A DNA stretch of 64,000 nt from Brasenia schreberi (GCA_036023115.1 JAYKKT010000086.1:11361501-11425500); one strand, 5' to 3'; positions 22,682 to 34,551 are shown, counted from the stretch's first letter. A program made the numbers and translations. Notes: a model not told the origin generated them from the letters alone.

Positions 22682-24552
22682 TATAAACACCCCAAAATCC
22701 CACAATTTTAGAAAAACAAATCCCTGGTTTGCAAATCAACCGAAAAGGCCATTTTGCATTTTCGAAAATCCAGGAGCTTCCAAAAGCTTGTAAATACTAT
22801 TTTAAACCCCATATCCAGTATGAATTTCTTAAACTCGGGCTAAGTCCCATTTTGCCAAAAAGCAAAAGACGAACAGGTGAAACATGGAAGACGACACCTG
22901 ATCGAGAAGTAGCCCAGAAACTAGCCCACGAAGGCCAAATCAAAGGCAACCTCAAAAACAGGGGCAGAAGCCCAAAAGCAGCACCCTGGCCTAATAAAAG
23001 CCACGGTCAAAAGGTGAAAGGAAGGCCCAAGCCCGATGTAGAATGCAAGCTCGGCACACCCAGAAGCCAAATCGAATACATCCACCCAAGCAGCATGAAT
23101 CTGAGCCAGAAATGGCGAAATTAAGTTGAAACGGAGTCTAGAATGGCAAGATGGAGTCCGGACGACAAAGTTGGGGAAAACCCAACACCAGACGGAGCGC
23201 TGATGAAGCTAGTGCCCGCATTAAATGTTCGCCTCAAAAAGCCAAGAAGGACCATCTAGAGAAAATTTGGATTGGATCTGGACCATAAATATCTAGATCC
23301 ATATCCAAATAGTGTTTGGATTTGGGTCGATCCAAATAGTGTTTGGATTGGATCGGATCTGAACTAAAATATCTAGATCCATATCCATAAAAATGTTGGA
23401 TTTGGATCGGATATGGATCTCAAAATATCTGAGATCCAAGATCCAGATCCAAATAGTGTTTGGATCGGACATGGATTCCATGATCCAAACGCAAGACCCA
23501 TATCCAAGACCCACCTCATTTGCCTATAGAGTGAGGGGGTCCCCAAAAGCTCACGTGAAAGTGCTTAGAGGAGCTTGGAGGAGAGAGAGGGTATTAAGGT
23601 GAGTGCTTAGTGCATTCTTAATTTTGTTTAGTGGGTTAATTGTGGGCTTAAAGAGGGATTAGTGTGGGTTGCACCACCTTGATTAAGGGCTCGATTTGCT
23701 TGAACAAGAAGGCTTTGGAGTGGCTGATTTGGAGCTTGAGCACACCCTAAACCGACCCTAAGATGTAAGCCTAATCAACACCCTAAACCACTCTTCTCTA
23801 CCCCTCTAAACCACCTTAAACCTACCCTAATCAACACTACCTAATCCCCCATAGCACCCCTAATCCCAACCGCCTCTGGCCTGCCACCCCAACCGACACA
23901 CTCCCTTTACACCAGCCACCTCCCATCATCGCCCAAACTCCCGCACACGCCCCGCATGCGCCCCGCTCCCGTGCCGCGCGCCTCCTTGACGCCACGTGCC
24001 TCCTTAGCTGACCTACTGCCCCTACCTAACACCGACTCCCTACCTTCACCCTACCACTAACACCGACTCCCTACCTTCACCCTACAACTACCACCAACTC
24101 CCTGTCACCCTACCACGCCACCGACCTGCCGTACACCACCTCCTAGCCTAACATCCAAGGCCATCACCTACCATTAACTCCACCTTACACTCCCACTGGC
24201 CTTGCACCGACCCCAACTCCCTTCATCACATCCACTGCCTTCCATCCCACCGCCTTACACTCCCACACCCCACATAGCTCCCCTGCCGTGACCTCTTGCC
24301 TAGCACCCCAACTCATCCTATTCTACCACATACCACCTAGCACACCTGTGACCTCCTTTGCCATAACCCCACAAAAGCCACTAAGACCCACACCCTACCC
24401 GGTCGTGAGCCTCTATCTCTCAAGGCCCAAACCTTCCAAGCTCAAGCTCGGCCAGCCACTTCACGCCTCAAGCATCAAGGGGAACACGTTCGTGGCTGCC
24501 CGAAGTGAATCACAAGCCCAAATACGAGCAAGTGACGACGGACCAACTATTT

Positions 24553-24559
24553 GTAAGTG
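24553..24559 (+). promoter_or_regulatory. Candidate 5' splice donor in LTR B
   Basis: GTAAGTG after CTATTT, same context as in X. Confidence 0.5.
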
Positions 24560-25210
24560 TCTAAACTTTGTCTCTTACACTAACTTGCTTTATACTTAAT
24601 TCAATTCGGATACAGGGTTGTATTAACAGAGCGTTGTCTCCCCACGGGATGTAATATTGTTGCTTGACACACGAGACATATATGTGCACGAGCCTTAGTC
24701 TTATCTCGTACACGAGACACACACGTGCACTTGAGCCTTAGCTCTTATCTCGTACACCAAGCACCCACGTACACCATTGAGCCTTCGCTCCTACTCCCAA
24801 GACTCTAGTAAGAGCCTTATAGGCTGCAATTTCATTAGGGTTGTTACTTTAAAAGTTGTGTGAGTTTGTCATTTCGATTCCACACTCGCACCCAAAGAAC
24901 ACCTGAGCACTTGCTCGAGCACTCACGCACATTTTGGCCTCGGCAGCCACTAAGATATAGCCATATCTATATATTTTCAGTTGTGTGAGTTTTCCCGGTT
25001 CAGCTGTGTACACTTTTACATTCCGGGTTGTTAAAATTCAGTCGTGTGAGTTGTCTTTACATTTATACACAACACACACGCACACGTTGACGACCTTCGG
25101 GCTCATATATATATATACGTATCTCCCTTTCGGCTTTGTTTTACATTTCAAAGTCATGTGAGTTGTCTTTACATTTATACACAACACACGCACATGTTGA
25201 CAACCTTCAG

Positions 25211-25214
<4 letters not shown>

Positions 25215-25254
<40 letters not shown>
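25215..25254. repeat. AT dinucleotide microsatellite
   Basis: About 20 AT units inside the leader repeats of LTR B. Confidence 0.95.
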
Positions 25255-25256
<2 letters not shown>

Positions 25257-25894
25257 CGCACTTTACATTTAAGTCGGGTGGCTTTAAATTCAAGTTGTGT
25301 GAGTTGTCTTTCAATATATACACAACACACACGCACACATTGAGCCTTTCCGCTCTTATGATATAGCTATATCTCCCTTCTGCAATTTCCCTTCAGCTAT
25401 GTCTTTCAAATTCGGGTTTTACATTCAAGTTGTGTGAGTTGCATAGCATATCCGCCAAACTCGCGATATTGCGCATACTTGCATCCAAAGAAGCCCCGAA
25501 TACCCCGTGCAAACACGCCAAATCTTAGGCCACTTGATGCACATACATCTCGCCTAAGTAGATAAAATTGAAAGACTTAGATACGTGCAACCCCACGTAA
25601 ATAAATTCTGCAAAAAGACATACAATCGCTCAAATACTTTCATATTCTTTTCAAAAGACCATACTTGTTTAAAATCGAGATTTTCTAAAGCATACAAATT
25701 GATCCTTGAGCATCGGTTCAAGAAGGTTTGCGACGAAAAGATCCCACTTGTCCATAGTCGCCCCATAAGTCAGATTTTTCAAAATATACTTCGCTAGTTT
25801 GAGTAAGCTAGCTGGCACACCCTAAAGCGATTTAGACACAAAAAAGGTTCACTTCAGGCCTATGAACCCAGAGTGAAAATTTTCGCGTGTCTAC

Positions 25895-26989
25895 AATTAG
25901 GAAGGGGTTAGGCTAGGATTAGGGGACCTACCTCTTGGATCCGGTCCTTCTTGGTTGAGCCCACTTCCATGCACGGTTGTAACCTCCCTTGATCGAGCCC
26001 ACCTTATTGCAGCCCACTTAGCCCACAAGGCTTGAACCCACACTCACCCTTGAGTCCACATGGCTAGGTTTATCACTCACTCTCTCTCCTCCCCAAAAAA
26101 GTTCACGTGTGCTTTTGGGGAACCCCTCACTCTTATTTATAGGCAAATGATGTGGGTCTTGGATATGGGTTTTGGGTTTGGGTCTTGGAATCCAGATCCA
26201 ATCCAAACACTATTTGGGTTTGGATCTCGGATCTCGGATATTTTGGGTCCATATCCAACCCAAATCCAAAAATTTATATGGATACAGATCTGGATATTTT
26301 GGTCCAGATCCGATCCAATCCAAACACTATTTGGATCCAATCCAAATCCAAACATTAATTGGATATGGATCTGGATATATATGGTCCAAATCCAATTCAA
26401 ATTTTCTCTGGATGGTCCTTCCTGGCTTTTCGAGGTGGACATTTTGTGCGGGCCCTGGATTCATCAGCACTCCGTCTTATACTGGGTTTTCTCCAGTTTT
26501 GTCATCTAGACTCCATCTCGCCATTCTAGACTCCGTTTCTGCTCAATTTCGCTATTTCTGGCTCAGGTTTATGCTGCTTGGGTGGATATATTTTATTTGG
26601 CTTCTGGGTGTGCTGGGCTTGCATTCTGCATTGGGCCTGGGCCTTCCTTTTGCCTTTTGACCCTGGCTTTTATCAGGCTAGGGTGCTGCTTTTGGGCTTC
26701 TTTACCTATTTTTGATGTTGCTTTAGCATTCAGGCTTTTGGAGCTGCTTTCTGGGCTGTTTCTCGATTAGGCATCATCTTTAATGCTTCACCTGTTCGTC
26801 TTTGGCTTTTTGGCAAAATGGGACTTGGCCCGATGTTAAGAAATCTATATTGGATACGGGGTTTCAAAATAGAGTTTTAAAGCTTTTGGAAGCTCCTAGG
26901 TTTTCGAAAATCTCAAATCTGGCCTCTTGGATTGATTTTCAAACCAGGTGTATGTTTTTACAAAATCGTGGGATTTTGGGGTGTTTACA
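25895..26989 (-). mobile_element. E: LTR remnant of an older minus-strand element
   Basis: Ends GTGTTTACA at 26989, the 5' end of a minus-strand LTR. The sequence is the reverse complement of a B-type U3 (CACACCCAGAAGCC, TGGATCC arrays at 26150-26420). Element B inserted in it at 25895, so the rest of this LTR should lie beyond B's 5' end, outside the window. TATA-like CCTATAAATAAG lies at about 26135-26145 on the minus strand. Confidence 0.8.
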
Positions 26990-27327
26990 GATGCCCCTCT
27001 TTGGCATTATCTAAATTTATTTGGATAATGGCAAAGACGACAACACCCCTGTTTGCTTTTTCCCTGGATTTGTCCTCGAGAATATGGGATCGTCTCAGTT
27101 TTGAAAACATTTTCTTTAAGACCCATAAGAGGAGATTTTCGCCAAAGGGGACTTTGCCTAAGAAGGTGCTAGTCCTAAGTGGGATTGATGTAAGTGTCCA
27201 TGCATGGATATGGATGAGTGGCACGGGATGATATGCTAGGAAGTATGGTCTCCTAGAGACTTAGTGTAATAGTCAAACTTGGGAGTCTTATGAAGACCTG
27301 CTGCACCAAGGGAGTTGGTCTTATATT
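26990..27327 (-). other. E: polypurine tract, palindrome and 3' UTR remnant
   Basis: On the minus strand the purine run CAAAGAGGGGCATC precedes the LTR start, next to the palindrome CATTATCCAAATaaATTTAGATAATG (about 27002-27030). The remaining 300 bp match the 3' UTR of B read backwards. Element D is inserted at 27328; the five bases before it are atatt. Confidence 0.78.
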
Positions 27328-27822
27328 TGTAAACACCCCAAAATCTCACGAACTTCTCAAATCAACCTGGTTTTGTAAAAGCAGTCCCAAAGGGCTATTT
27401 TGAGTCTGGAAACCCAAGAGCCTTCCAAGCAACCATGTACATATGTTTTGAACTTTATATGTTTTAAATGTGTGTAATATAGTTTTGAAAACTTTTAAAA
27501 CACATTTTGAAACCCCATGAAGCGGCTTGGCCTGATACAAGCAGGACCAGAAGAGCCAAAGAGAGCCCGGAACCGGAGCACATGTCGAGCCCGGCACAGC
27601 AACTCTCGTATTGAATCCACCCCCAAGATCTCGAACGTCCAAGACCCTGTTATCAACAAATCCTTTGAAATTATCTCCGGAAGGCGAAAACAGAAGCGGA
27701 CGACCATGTTGGCGAAGACCCAATGCAGACGGAGTATTGATGCTGTCAGACCCCGCACAAACCGTTCGTTTCGAACACAGGCTGAAGGAGTCAGAATTCA
27801 GTTTGGATCGGATCTGGACCAT
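27328..27822 (+). repeat. 5' LTR of D, first part (U3 start)
   Basis: Starts TGTAAACACCCC and ends gatctggaccat, where element C interrupts it. The continuation is atatatccatatccc at 35351. Contains a sense 113-codon frame (27517-27858) partly shared with LTR A (15895-15608); its meaning is unclear. Confidence 0.9.
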
Positions 27823-28811
27823 TGTAGACACGGAAAATCCTCGTCTCCGGGTTCTTAGGCTGAAGCGAATCTTTTCGTGCTTACGTCACTTTAAAAAGGG
27901 CGTGCCAGGTAGCTTTCTCAAACTAGCGAAGTGAGTTTTGAAAATATCTGACTTTTGGGGCGACTGTGGACAAGTAGGTTCTTTTCGTCGTAGACTTTTT
28001 TGCACCGGCGCACAAGGGTCAGTACACTTTAGAAAACTCGTTTTTACACAAACACGACTCTTTTTGAAAACTTGAAAGTGTTTTATCGATTGGTTTTGTC
28101 AAATTTGCAACTTTTATACATGGGATCTATGCGCTCCTATGTCTCTCGGGTTTTAGCCGATTTTGGCGTGTAGTCGTGTGCATCCAGTGCTCGATTTAAG
28201 GCAAGTACTACACGATTTGACCAATCTGGTTCGATGCAAGTATGCTCCCTATCTCGAGTGTGGCGGATATGCAATGCAAACTCACACAACTTGAAGGGAA
28301 AACCCAGAATTTAAAGACATAACAGAAGGGAAATAGCAGAAAGGGAAATATGGCTATATCTTAGATGCGGAAGGGAAAATATATATAGCTATATCTTAAG
28401 AGCGAGAAGGCTCAATGTGAGTGAGTGCTTTGAGTGTATAAATTGAAAGGGCAACTCACATGACTTGAACCTTAAAAACCCAGCTGAAAGGGGAAATACG
28501 TATATATATGTAAGAGCGGAAAGGCTCAATTGTGAGTGAGTGCTTTGAGTGTATAAAATGAAAGACAACTCACACGACTTGAACCTTAAAACCCAGCTGA
28601 ATGTATATAAATAGAGCTATATCCTATGGGCTGTTGAGGCCCGTTTTGTGTGCAAAAGGTGTGCAGATAAGAGCAGAAAGGCTCGAGTGTACGTGTGTGA
28701 TTCGTGTTTCAAACCATAATATTACATCTCGGGGGGAGACTACGCTCCATTATTACAACCCCGTATCGAATTTAATTGAAACTTGAATTAATGTAAAAGA
28801 TCAAGTTCGAG

Positions 28812-28818
28812 CACTTAC
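28812..28818 (-). promoter_or_regulatory. Candidate 5' splice donor in 3' LTR of C
   Basis: GTAAGTG on the minus strand after GACGACGT. I do not find it at the same place in the 5' LTR of C. Confidence 0.45.
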
Positions 28819-29137
28819 ACGTCGTCTGCTTAGACTCCCTTTATCAGCGAAATCTGACCTTGGATATAGCCATTGGATGGACCTTTCTCTGCGAAACGAC
28901 CAGCTGCGTGGGAGGTTGATCCTAGATCGTGACCTGGGCTAGGTTGACACACTAAGTTGCTATGGTTTTTGGAGTTAGACACGACAGATCTAGGGTGAGA
29001 ACTAATGGATCTGGGTCAGGTCTAGGCGGGTTGTTTTGGTTAAAAGCTAGACCAGGGTCCTAAGGGAAAAACCCGACCAACTAATGGTCGAGTTAGGTGG
29101 TGTCTACGGGATTATTTTAGGTGAGACACTATGGAAT

Positions 29138-29770
29138 GCTCGGCCAACTAATGGCCGAGCTTAGGTGGGGATTAGTGAATGATCTTAGGGGAGATCCTAA
29201 GGTGAGTTCTAGGGTAATGCTCGGCCAAAGGGTGGCCGAGCTGGGCAGGTTTTTTTTTTTTGGAGAAGGATTAGGTAGGATCTAAGATGAGTCCTAAGGA
29301 AAGAGCTCGGCAAAATGGTGGCCGAGCTTTGGCTGATATTAGACGGTTGATCTCGGGTGAGATCCTAAGGGAATGGCTCGGCCAAAAGGGTGGCCGAGCT
29401 GGGTAGGTTTAGAGTGGTTTTTTTTTCTTTTTCTTTTAGTTAGAGTCTAACTTGGGTAATGGTTTAATGTTAGGGATAGACCTAAGATGAGCTCGGCCAC
29501 TATGGACCAAGCTAAATGGGTGAGGATGGGTTCGACAAGAGGAGGGAACCGAGTGTTTTAGACACTCGGTTTTGCCAGGTTTTTGGGAGTGGTTTTTGGG
29601 TTAGGAAATGAGTTGGGTAGTGGTTTTTAGTTTAGGATTTTCTTTAGGACAGATCTAAGGTGAGCTCAGCCAACCAATGGCCGAGCTGGGTATGGTCCTA
29701 GGTTAGGATGGTCTTAGGTAGAACTAGGTCAGCCCTTTTAGTGAAGTTCGGCCAGCTCCTTGGCTGGACT
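29138..29770 (-). repeat. GCTCGGCC/GGCCGAGC stem array in 3' LTR of C
   Basis: Perfect 8-bp stems at 29138-29160, 29219-29241, 29304-29328 and 29376-29399 with loops of 7-9 nt, and weaker ones near 29490, 29669 and 29746. Spacing is about 75-85 bp. They lie between the TATA box and the donor, so in the transcribed leader. Confidence 0.8.
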
Positions 29771-30045
29771 TTGCTGTGGCTTGTCGTTAGTGGTCTAGGT
29801 GGTTTAGAGAGGTGAGAAAAGAGATGGTTTTGGGCAGGAACTAGGGGACTTACCTTGACAACATTTCAGCCGTTTGATCCTTGGTTCCCACGCAGCCAAT
29901 CCTCACCAAGCAAGGGCCATCCATTGCCGCCAGATTTGATTTCCTTTCAGCCATGTACAAACCGTGCTCTACAAGACCCCAGCCCACCCACAACTTTCAC
30001 CCACAATCTCACGAAACAAGAGGGGAAGGCCAGCCCCTTTTGTTG

Positions 30046-30047
<2 letters not shown>

Positions 30048-30085
<38 letters not shown>
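30048..30085. repeat. CT dinucleotide microsatellite
   Basis: About 19 CT units in the leader of the 3' LTR of C. Read on the minus strand it gives the REREREREREREREV stretch in the fused frame of element C. Confidence 0.95.
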
Positions 30086-30088
<3 letters not shown>

Positions 30089-30151
30089 CCCCAAGTGGAG
30101 AGGCGTGAAATGCTGGAAATTCGTCCCCTTCAAAGCCAGCCCACTCACGTC

Positions 30152-30159
30152 CTTTTATA
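30152..30159 (-). promoter_or_regulatory. TATA box candidate, 3' LTR of C
   Basis: TATAAAAG on the minus strand followed by GACGTGAG; the same in F (46054-46047). Confidence 0.6.
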
Positions 30160-30182
30160 GGCCCCTTGTGTGGATATGGATC

Positions 30183-31894
30183 CTTTGTTGTTTTGGGCAG
30201 AACTCCAGGAATACACGTTTTTGAAGGGCCAGGCACACTGACCACTTTTTTAGCATTTTGTAGATGTGGGGGTTGATAGATCCTCTCGGATCTTGTCACT
30301 TCCCCCACAATCAACCTAGGGTTCGTGCTTAAGATGGCTCTAATCGATTGTTTTGGAGCACCTCGAATTTTCAAAACTGGTTTAATCGGAGACGAAACTC
30401 TTGGTGGTCCCCGAATCACTACTTGGGCGGATTTTCTATGAAGGATGAGGGTAGATGCACAAGAAAAGCCAGACTTATATGTATGCGCTAAACTCTTCGA
30501 AATCGTGAGAGCACATACCTCTTTACCCTTCCCACTGGTACTTGCATGATTAGGGAAGGGTTCTTTGAAAATAGCTTGGGCAGGCTCCGGTTCCTCAGTG
30601 ACCTGGAGCCGGCCCTCTGCTATCAAGTTCTCGATTTGGTTTAGGAGGGAAAAACACTGCTTTGTATCATGGCCTTTGAGCCGATGATACTTACAAAATC
30701 GATTCAAAAACCTCCCTTTGGAAGTGATTCCCTCGGGGATTTCAGGGAGTTCGATCATGCCTTGGGCGAGTAGGAGGTCTAGGACCTCCGACACAGGTTG
30801 CCCCAGCGGAGTATACTCCCTTTTTTCAAATGGTTTTTGTATTTTTTTGTCTTTTCTGTTTTCAAAATTTTCGAAATTCTTTGAAGTGCTCGCCAGCCTT
30901 GGATCTACCCAGACATTGGCGATCTTGTGGGGCTTTTCCCCTTTGTCTATGGTGGGTAGCCCGTAATTGCCGGGCTTTTCCAAGCGAGTTTTTGGATTTA
31001 CGCTCCCTTTCCACAGGTGGTCGTAAACCCCTTTTTCAAATTCGTCTCAAAAAGAGATGCTTTTTTAATCAGTTTGTGGAAAGTAGAGATTTCATGTAAA
31101 GAAAGAAGAGTTTTCAATTCAGTTTTGAAATTGTCTAGGATGAGCATTACTGCGCATCCTTCTGATATGGGTTCTCGTACTTGTCCAAGGAGAGACCTCC
31201 ATCGAACGATAAATGTATGCACATCTTCGTTCATACCTTGCTTCGTATCCCTCAAAGTGTTCAATGTAGGCGTGACTTCTACGTTGTGTGAAAATCTTTG
31301 CATGAAGCAGTTCGCTAACTCTTCAAAAGTTGCGAACTGGCTCAAATCGTAGGAAGCCAGCCATTTAGAAGCTATGCCTTTGAGGGATAAGGGGAACCAA
31401 TATACCCATTTCATCGAGTCCTTCTTTTTCTTGTGGGCTCGACGAGAGAAAAGCTGTAGGTGAGACCTAGGGTCTCCCGTGCCATCATACCGATGGAAAT
31501 TCAGTATTTCGTCATCACTGTCTGTTTCGTAATCTAAAGGGAGAAAATCAGATAGGACGTACGTTGTTTTCTCTCTATTTTGCCCTTTCAGCAACTGCTG
31601 TAGGGCTTTTCAATCCTTGTGAGTGAAGGAATCGAGGTATTGGTGGCCTTCCATCTCGGAGGTCTCCTTGTTTTTACGAGTTTTTCCAAACTTCTTTTTG
31701 GCCTTTATTGGTTCGCCATGTGACGAACACGAATCAGCTGCTTCAGCCTCTTGGCTGAGTGCAGCGACCTTGGCCTCGTATTCTCTTTTTAACTCTTCCT
31801 CCTTTTGTTTTCGATTTTTCAAAGATCTTCTAGAATGAGAACTTGAAGAGCATGAGAACCGGCTAGACACTTCATTGGAGTCTGAACTCGACAT
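30183..31894 (-). pseudogene. gag and protease leader of C, fused to LTR
   Basis: The start is the ATG at 31894 (MSSSDSNEVSS), 23 nt after an acceptor-like AG. A TGA follows at about 31610 (after SFTHKD), then the gag core (SLKGIASKWLASYDLSQFATF, FMQRFSHNVEVTPTLN) is open to about 30998, where the frame shifts. From 30983 the frame has GQPVSEVLDLLLAQGM, the knuckle CKYHRLKGHDTKQC, and the basic protease leader up to GVLPKTTKD. There the element is deleted and the frame runs on through LTR sequence to 30009, adding about 60 residues with an RE repeat. Gag may have been the only useful product of this copy, but stops now break it. Confidence 0.87.
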
Positions 31895-32029
31895 GACTTC
31901 GACGCTTTTAAATCCAACTATGAAATGCAAGAAGACAAAGAGTTAAAACACTTTGAAAACAAACGATTTTTTTTTTTTTTTTTTTTTAGAGATTGGTTTG
32001 TTTTGTATCGATTTTTCATAAAGACCCAC

Positions 32030-32047
32030 GTCCCACCGGGCGTGCCA
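32030..32047 (-). promoter_or_regulatory. Primer binding site of element C
   Basis: TGGCACGCCCGGTGGGAC on the minus strand, 4 nt after the LTR end. One base differs from A and D (TGGCATGCCC). Confidence 0.72.
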
Positions 32048-33243
32048 AATCTGTAGACACGGAAAATCCTCGTCTCTGGGTTCTTAGGCCTGAAGCAAAT
32101 CTTTTCGTGCTTACGTCGCTTTAAAAAGGGCGTACCAGCTAGCTTTCTCAAACTAGCGAAGTGATTTTTGAAAATATCTGACTTTTGGGGCGACTGTGGA
32201 CAAGTGGGTTCTTTTCGTCGCAGACTTTCTTGCACCGGCGCACAAGGGTCAATCTGTATGCTTTAGGAAAACTCGTTTTTACACAAACACGACTCTTTTT
32301 GAAAACTTGAAAGTGTTTTATCGATTGGTTTTGTCAAATTTGCAACTTTTATACATGGGATCTATGCGCTCCTATGTCTCTCGAGTTTTAGCCGATTTTG
32401 GCGTGTAGTCGTGTGCATCCAGTGCTCGATTTAAGGCAAGTACTACACGATTTGACCAATCTGGTTCGATGCAGGTATGCTCCCTATCTCGAGTGTGGCG
32501 GATATGCAATGCAAACTCACACAACTTGAAGAGAAAACCCGGAATTTAAAGACATAACAGAAGGGAAATAGCAGAAAGGGAAATAGCAGAAAGGGAAATA
32601 TGGCTATATCTTAGATGCGGAAGGGAAAATATATATAGCTATATCTTAAGAGCGAGAAGGCTCAATGTGAGTGAGTGCTTTGAGTGTATAAATTGAAAGG
32701 GCAACTCACACGACTTGAACCTTAAAAACCCAGCTGAAAGGGGAAATACGTATATATATGTAAGAGCGGAAAGGCTCAATTGTGAGTGAGTGCTTTGAGT
32801 GTATAAAATGAAAGACAACTCACACGACTTGAACCTTAAAACCCAGCTGAATGTATATAAATAGAGCTATATCCTATGGACTGTTGAGGCCCGTTTTGTG
32901 TGCAAAAGGTGTGCAGATAAGAGCGGAAAGGCTCGAGTGTACATGTGTGTCTCGTGTGTCCAGCACTATTATTACATCCGGGGGGAGACGCTCCGTTATT
33001 ACAACCCCGTATCAAATTGAATTGAATACGAAAAACAACTTGATATATATCAAAATAAACTCATATTTTCCAGATTCTTGAGTTATGCTCGTACAAGAGG
33101 CGAGTCCATCATCATTACATGGAGTCCGGGGCACGTGGGAGCGAAGCCGGAGAGCTTGAGAGCTTGGGGAGACTTGGAGTTCCGAGTGCTACAAATTATA
33201 CCGGGTTTAGGGCCGCTTGGGGCTGGTTTGGGTAAGGGATGAC

Positions 33244-34142
33244 TCGAGCCACCTTGGCTCGACTGATAGGCTTTTTGGTTTAGGATTTGGCCAGCATTTG
33301 GCCTTAGGTTTAGTGAGGTTTAGACTTAGGATTAGGCCAGCACTTGGCCTTGGTTTAGGTCATGTTTAAGCTTAGGATTAGGCCAGCACTTGGCTTTGGT
33401 TTAGGTCATGTTTTGGACCTGGTATTAGGCATGACTCGAGCCAAGGTGGCTCGAGTGATAGGATATGGTTTAGGTCTTGTGAAACTCGAGCCAAAGTGGC
33501 TCGAGTGGTAGTTGTTTGCTCTAGGGTTCGGCCAACATTTGGCCTTGGTTTAGATCTTGTGAAACTCGAGCCAAGGTGGCTCGAGTAAGAGTGGTATTAG
33601 GGTGTAGTTGGTCCTAGTCTAGGTGCTGAAGATGGGACACGGTTAAGCTAGGGATGATACATGGCCAAGTTTAGGTAGGGTTCACTAGGTTGCCAAGGTG
33701 AACTTAGGGGCTGGTTCACGGCCAGCCCTTAGCCTAAGGTTTTGGGCTGGGATGGCCTGCCTTTAGGGCAGGCCTTAGTTGATTTTAGGTGGGACACGGC
33801 CTGCTCTAGCAGGCCGTGGGTCTTAGGTAGGTGGGCTGGCTAAGGCCGGCCAGGTTTTTGGCAAGAAAAACAAGGAAGCCCCGGCCACCTTTGGCCGGGC
33901 TGTTTTAGGTAGTTGGAGGGGGAAAACCAGCCACGGGCTGGGCTGGTTTTTAGGTAGTTGGTCTGCCTTTAGGGCAGGCCACCTTGGGTAGGAAAAGGGG
34001 ACACGGCCTGCTGGTGCAGACCGTGGGTTTTTGGGGAAAAAGGACTCGAGCCAAGGTGGCTCGAGTTAGGTTGAAGTTCGGCCAAAGCTGGCCGAACTTG
34101 GTTGGGTTGAAGGGGGGAGTTCGGCCAGGTGGTGGCCGAACT
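33244..34142 (-). repeat. Array of covarying stem-loops in 5' LTR leader of C
   Basis: Perfect or nearly perfect stems: TCGAGCC (33244-33262), ACTCGAGCC (33434-33456, 33484-33506, 33564-33586, 34044-34066), GGCCTGCC (33754-33774), CACGGCCTGC (33795-33818 and, with one mismatch, 34002-34025), CCCGGCC (33880-33899), AAAACCAGCC (33923-33950), CTGCC (33963-33977), AGTTCGGCC (34075-34098 and 34118-34142). Loops are 4-8 nt. Stem sequences differ but each arm matches its partner. Confidence 0.88.
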
Positions 34143-34551
34143 AGGTTTAGGTCTTGGAGCAGCCTAGCTAGGTGGTTGTCTAGGGTAGATGTTTTGGAAA
34201 AATCGGCCAGGACTTGGCTGTTTAGGTAGTGTTTTTAGGGGCGGTTCTTGGTGGTTGATGGGTGGTCTAGAGAGGTTAGGGAAGAGGTGGGTTAGATTAG
34301 GTTTTTAAGGCTTACCTAGGGTGCAACTCCGCTCCAGCCACCACTCACGCCGCCAAGCTCCACCATGCAACGTTCCCAGCTTTGAAGAAGAGGCTTCTAC
34401 CATTGGTTCAGCCCTTGGCCAATCCCCATCTTCAAACAAAAAGTATTTTGGGCCAATGGGCCACTTTATCTCTCATCCCCCCCTTTCTTTCACGTGAAGC
34501 ACCTCTCCCTATCTGGACTTCACGCTCCATTTTTTCTAGCCCACTCACCTC

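Larger units (their letters stand above)
21421..23363 (+). repeat. Tandem segment unit 3 (1943 bp)
   Basis: Same content as unit 2; here the LTR start has TG changed to TA (22682) and the LTR continues past the unit end to 25894. The few differences from unit 2 show a recent event. Confidence 0.93.
16281..25894 (+). mobile_element. Element B: plus-strand Tat-type retrotransposon, 5' part outside window
   Basis: Starts inside the RT because element A is inserted there; its gag, protease and 5' LTR must lie left of the window. It runs RT, RNase H, second RNase H, integrase (to 19072), then a partly tripled segment of integrase end, 3' UTR and LTR start (18978-23363), and the rest of the 3' LTR ending GTGTCTACA at 25894. 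Beyond it lies LTR sequence of element E in the opposite direction; attag (25895-25899) would be its target duplication. Confidence 0.9.
22682..25894 (+). repeat. 3' LTR of element B (3.2 kb)
   Basis: From the mutated TATAAACACC to GTGTCTACA. U3 begins inside tandem unit 3 and has GGATCY words (23265-23480). A C-rich stretch with CCTAA words (23760-24060) and a GC-rich patch (23930-24000) follow, then the GTAAGTG motif (24553), hairpin repeats (24720-25380), a long AT run and U5 with TGGCACACCC (25813). Confidence 0.92.
27823..30182 (-). repeat. 3' LTR of C, truncated in U3
   Basis: From the join with coding sequence (ggatatggatcc, 30182) to TGTAGAC (27823). Contains TATAAAAG (30159-30152), a CT run, GGCCGAGC stems, GTAAGTG (28818-28812), the GGAG/CTCC box, hairpin repeats and U5. 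In its leader it resembles the F LTR and not the 5' LTR of the same element. Confidence 0.9.

Noticed and set aside
24288..24599. 103-codon frame in the leader of LTR B as a host gene
   Set aside because: It lies between the CCTAA words and the donor of the LTR, is Pro/Ser/Thr-rich and has no counterpart outside the LTR leader.
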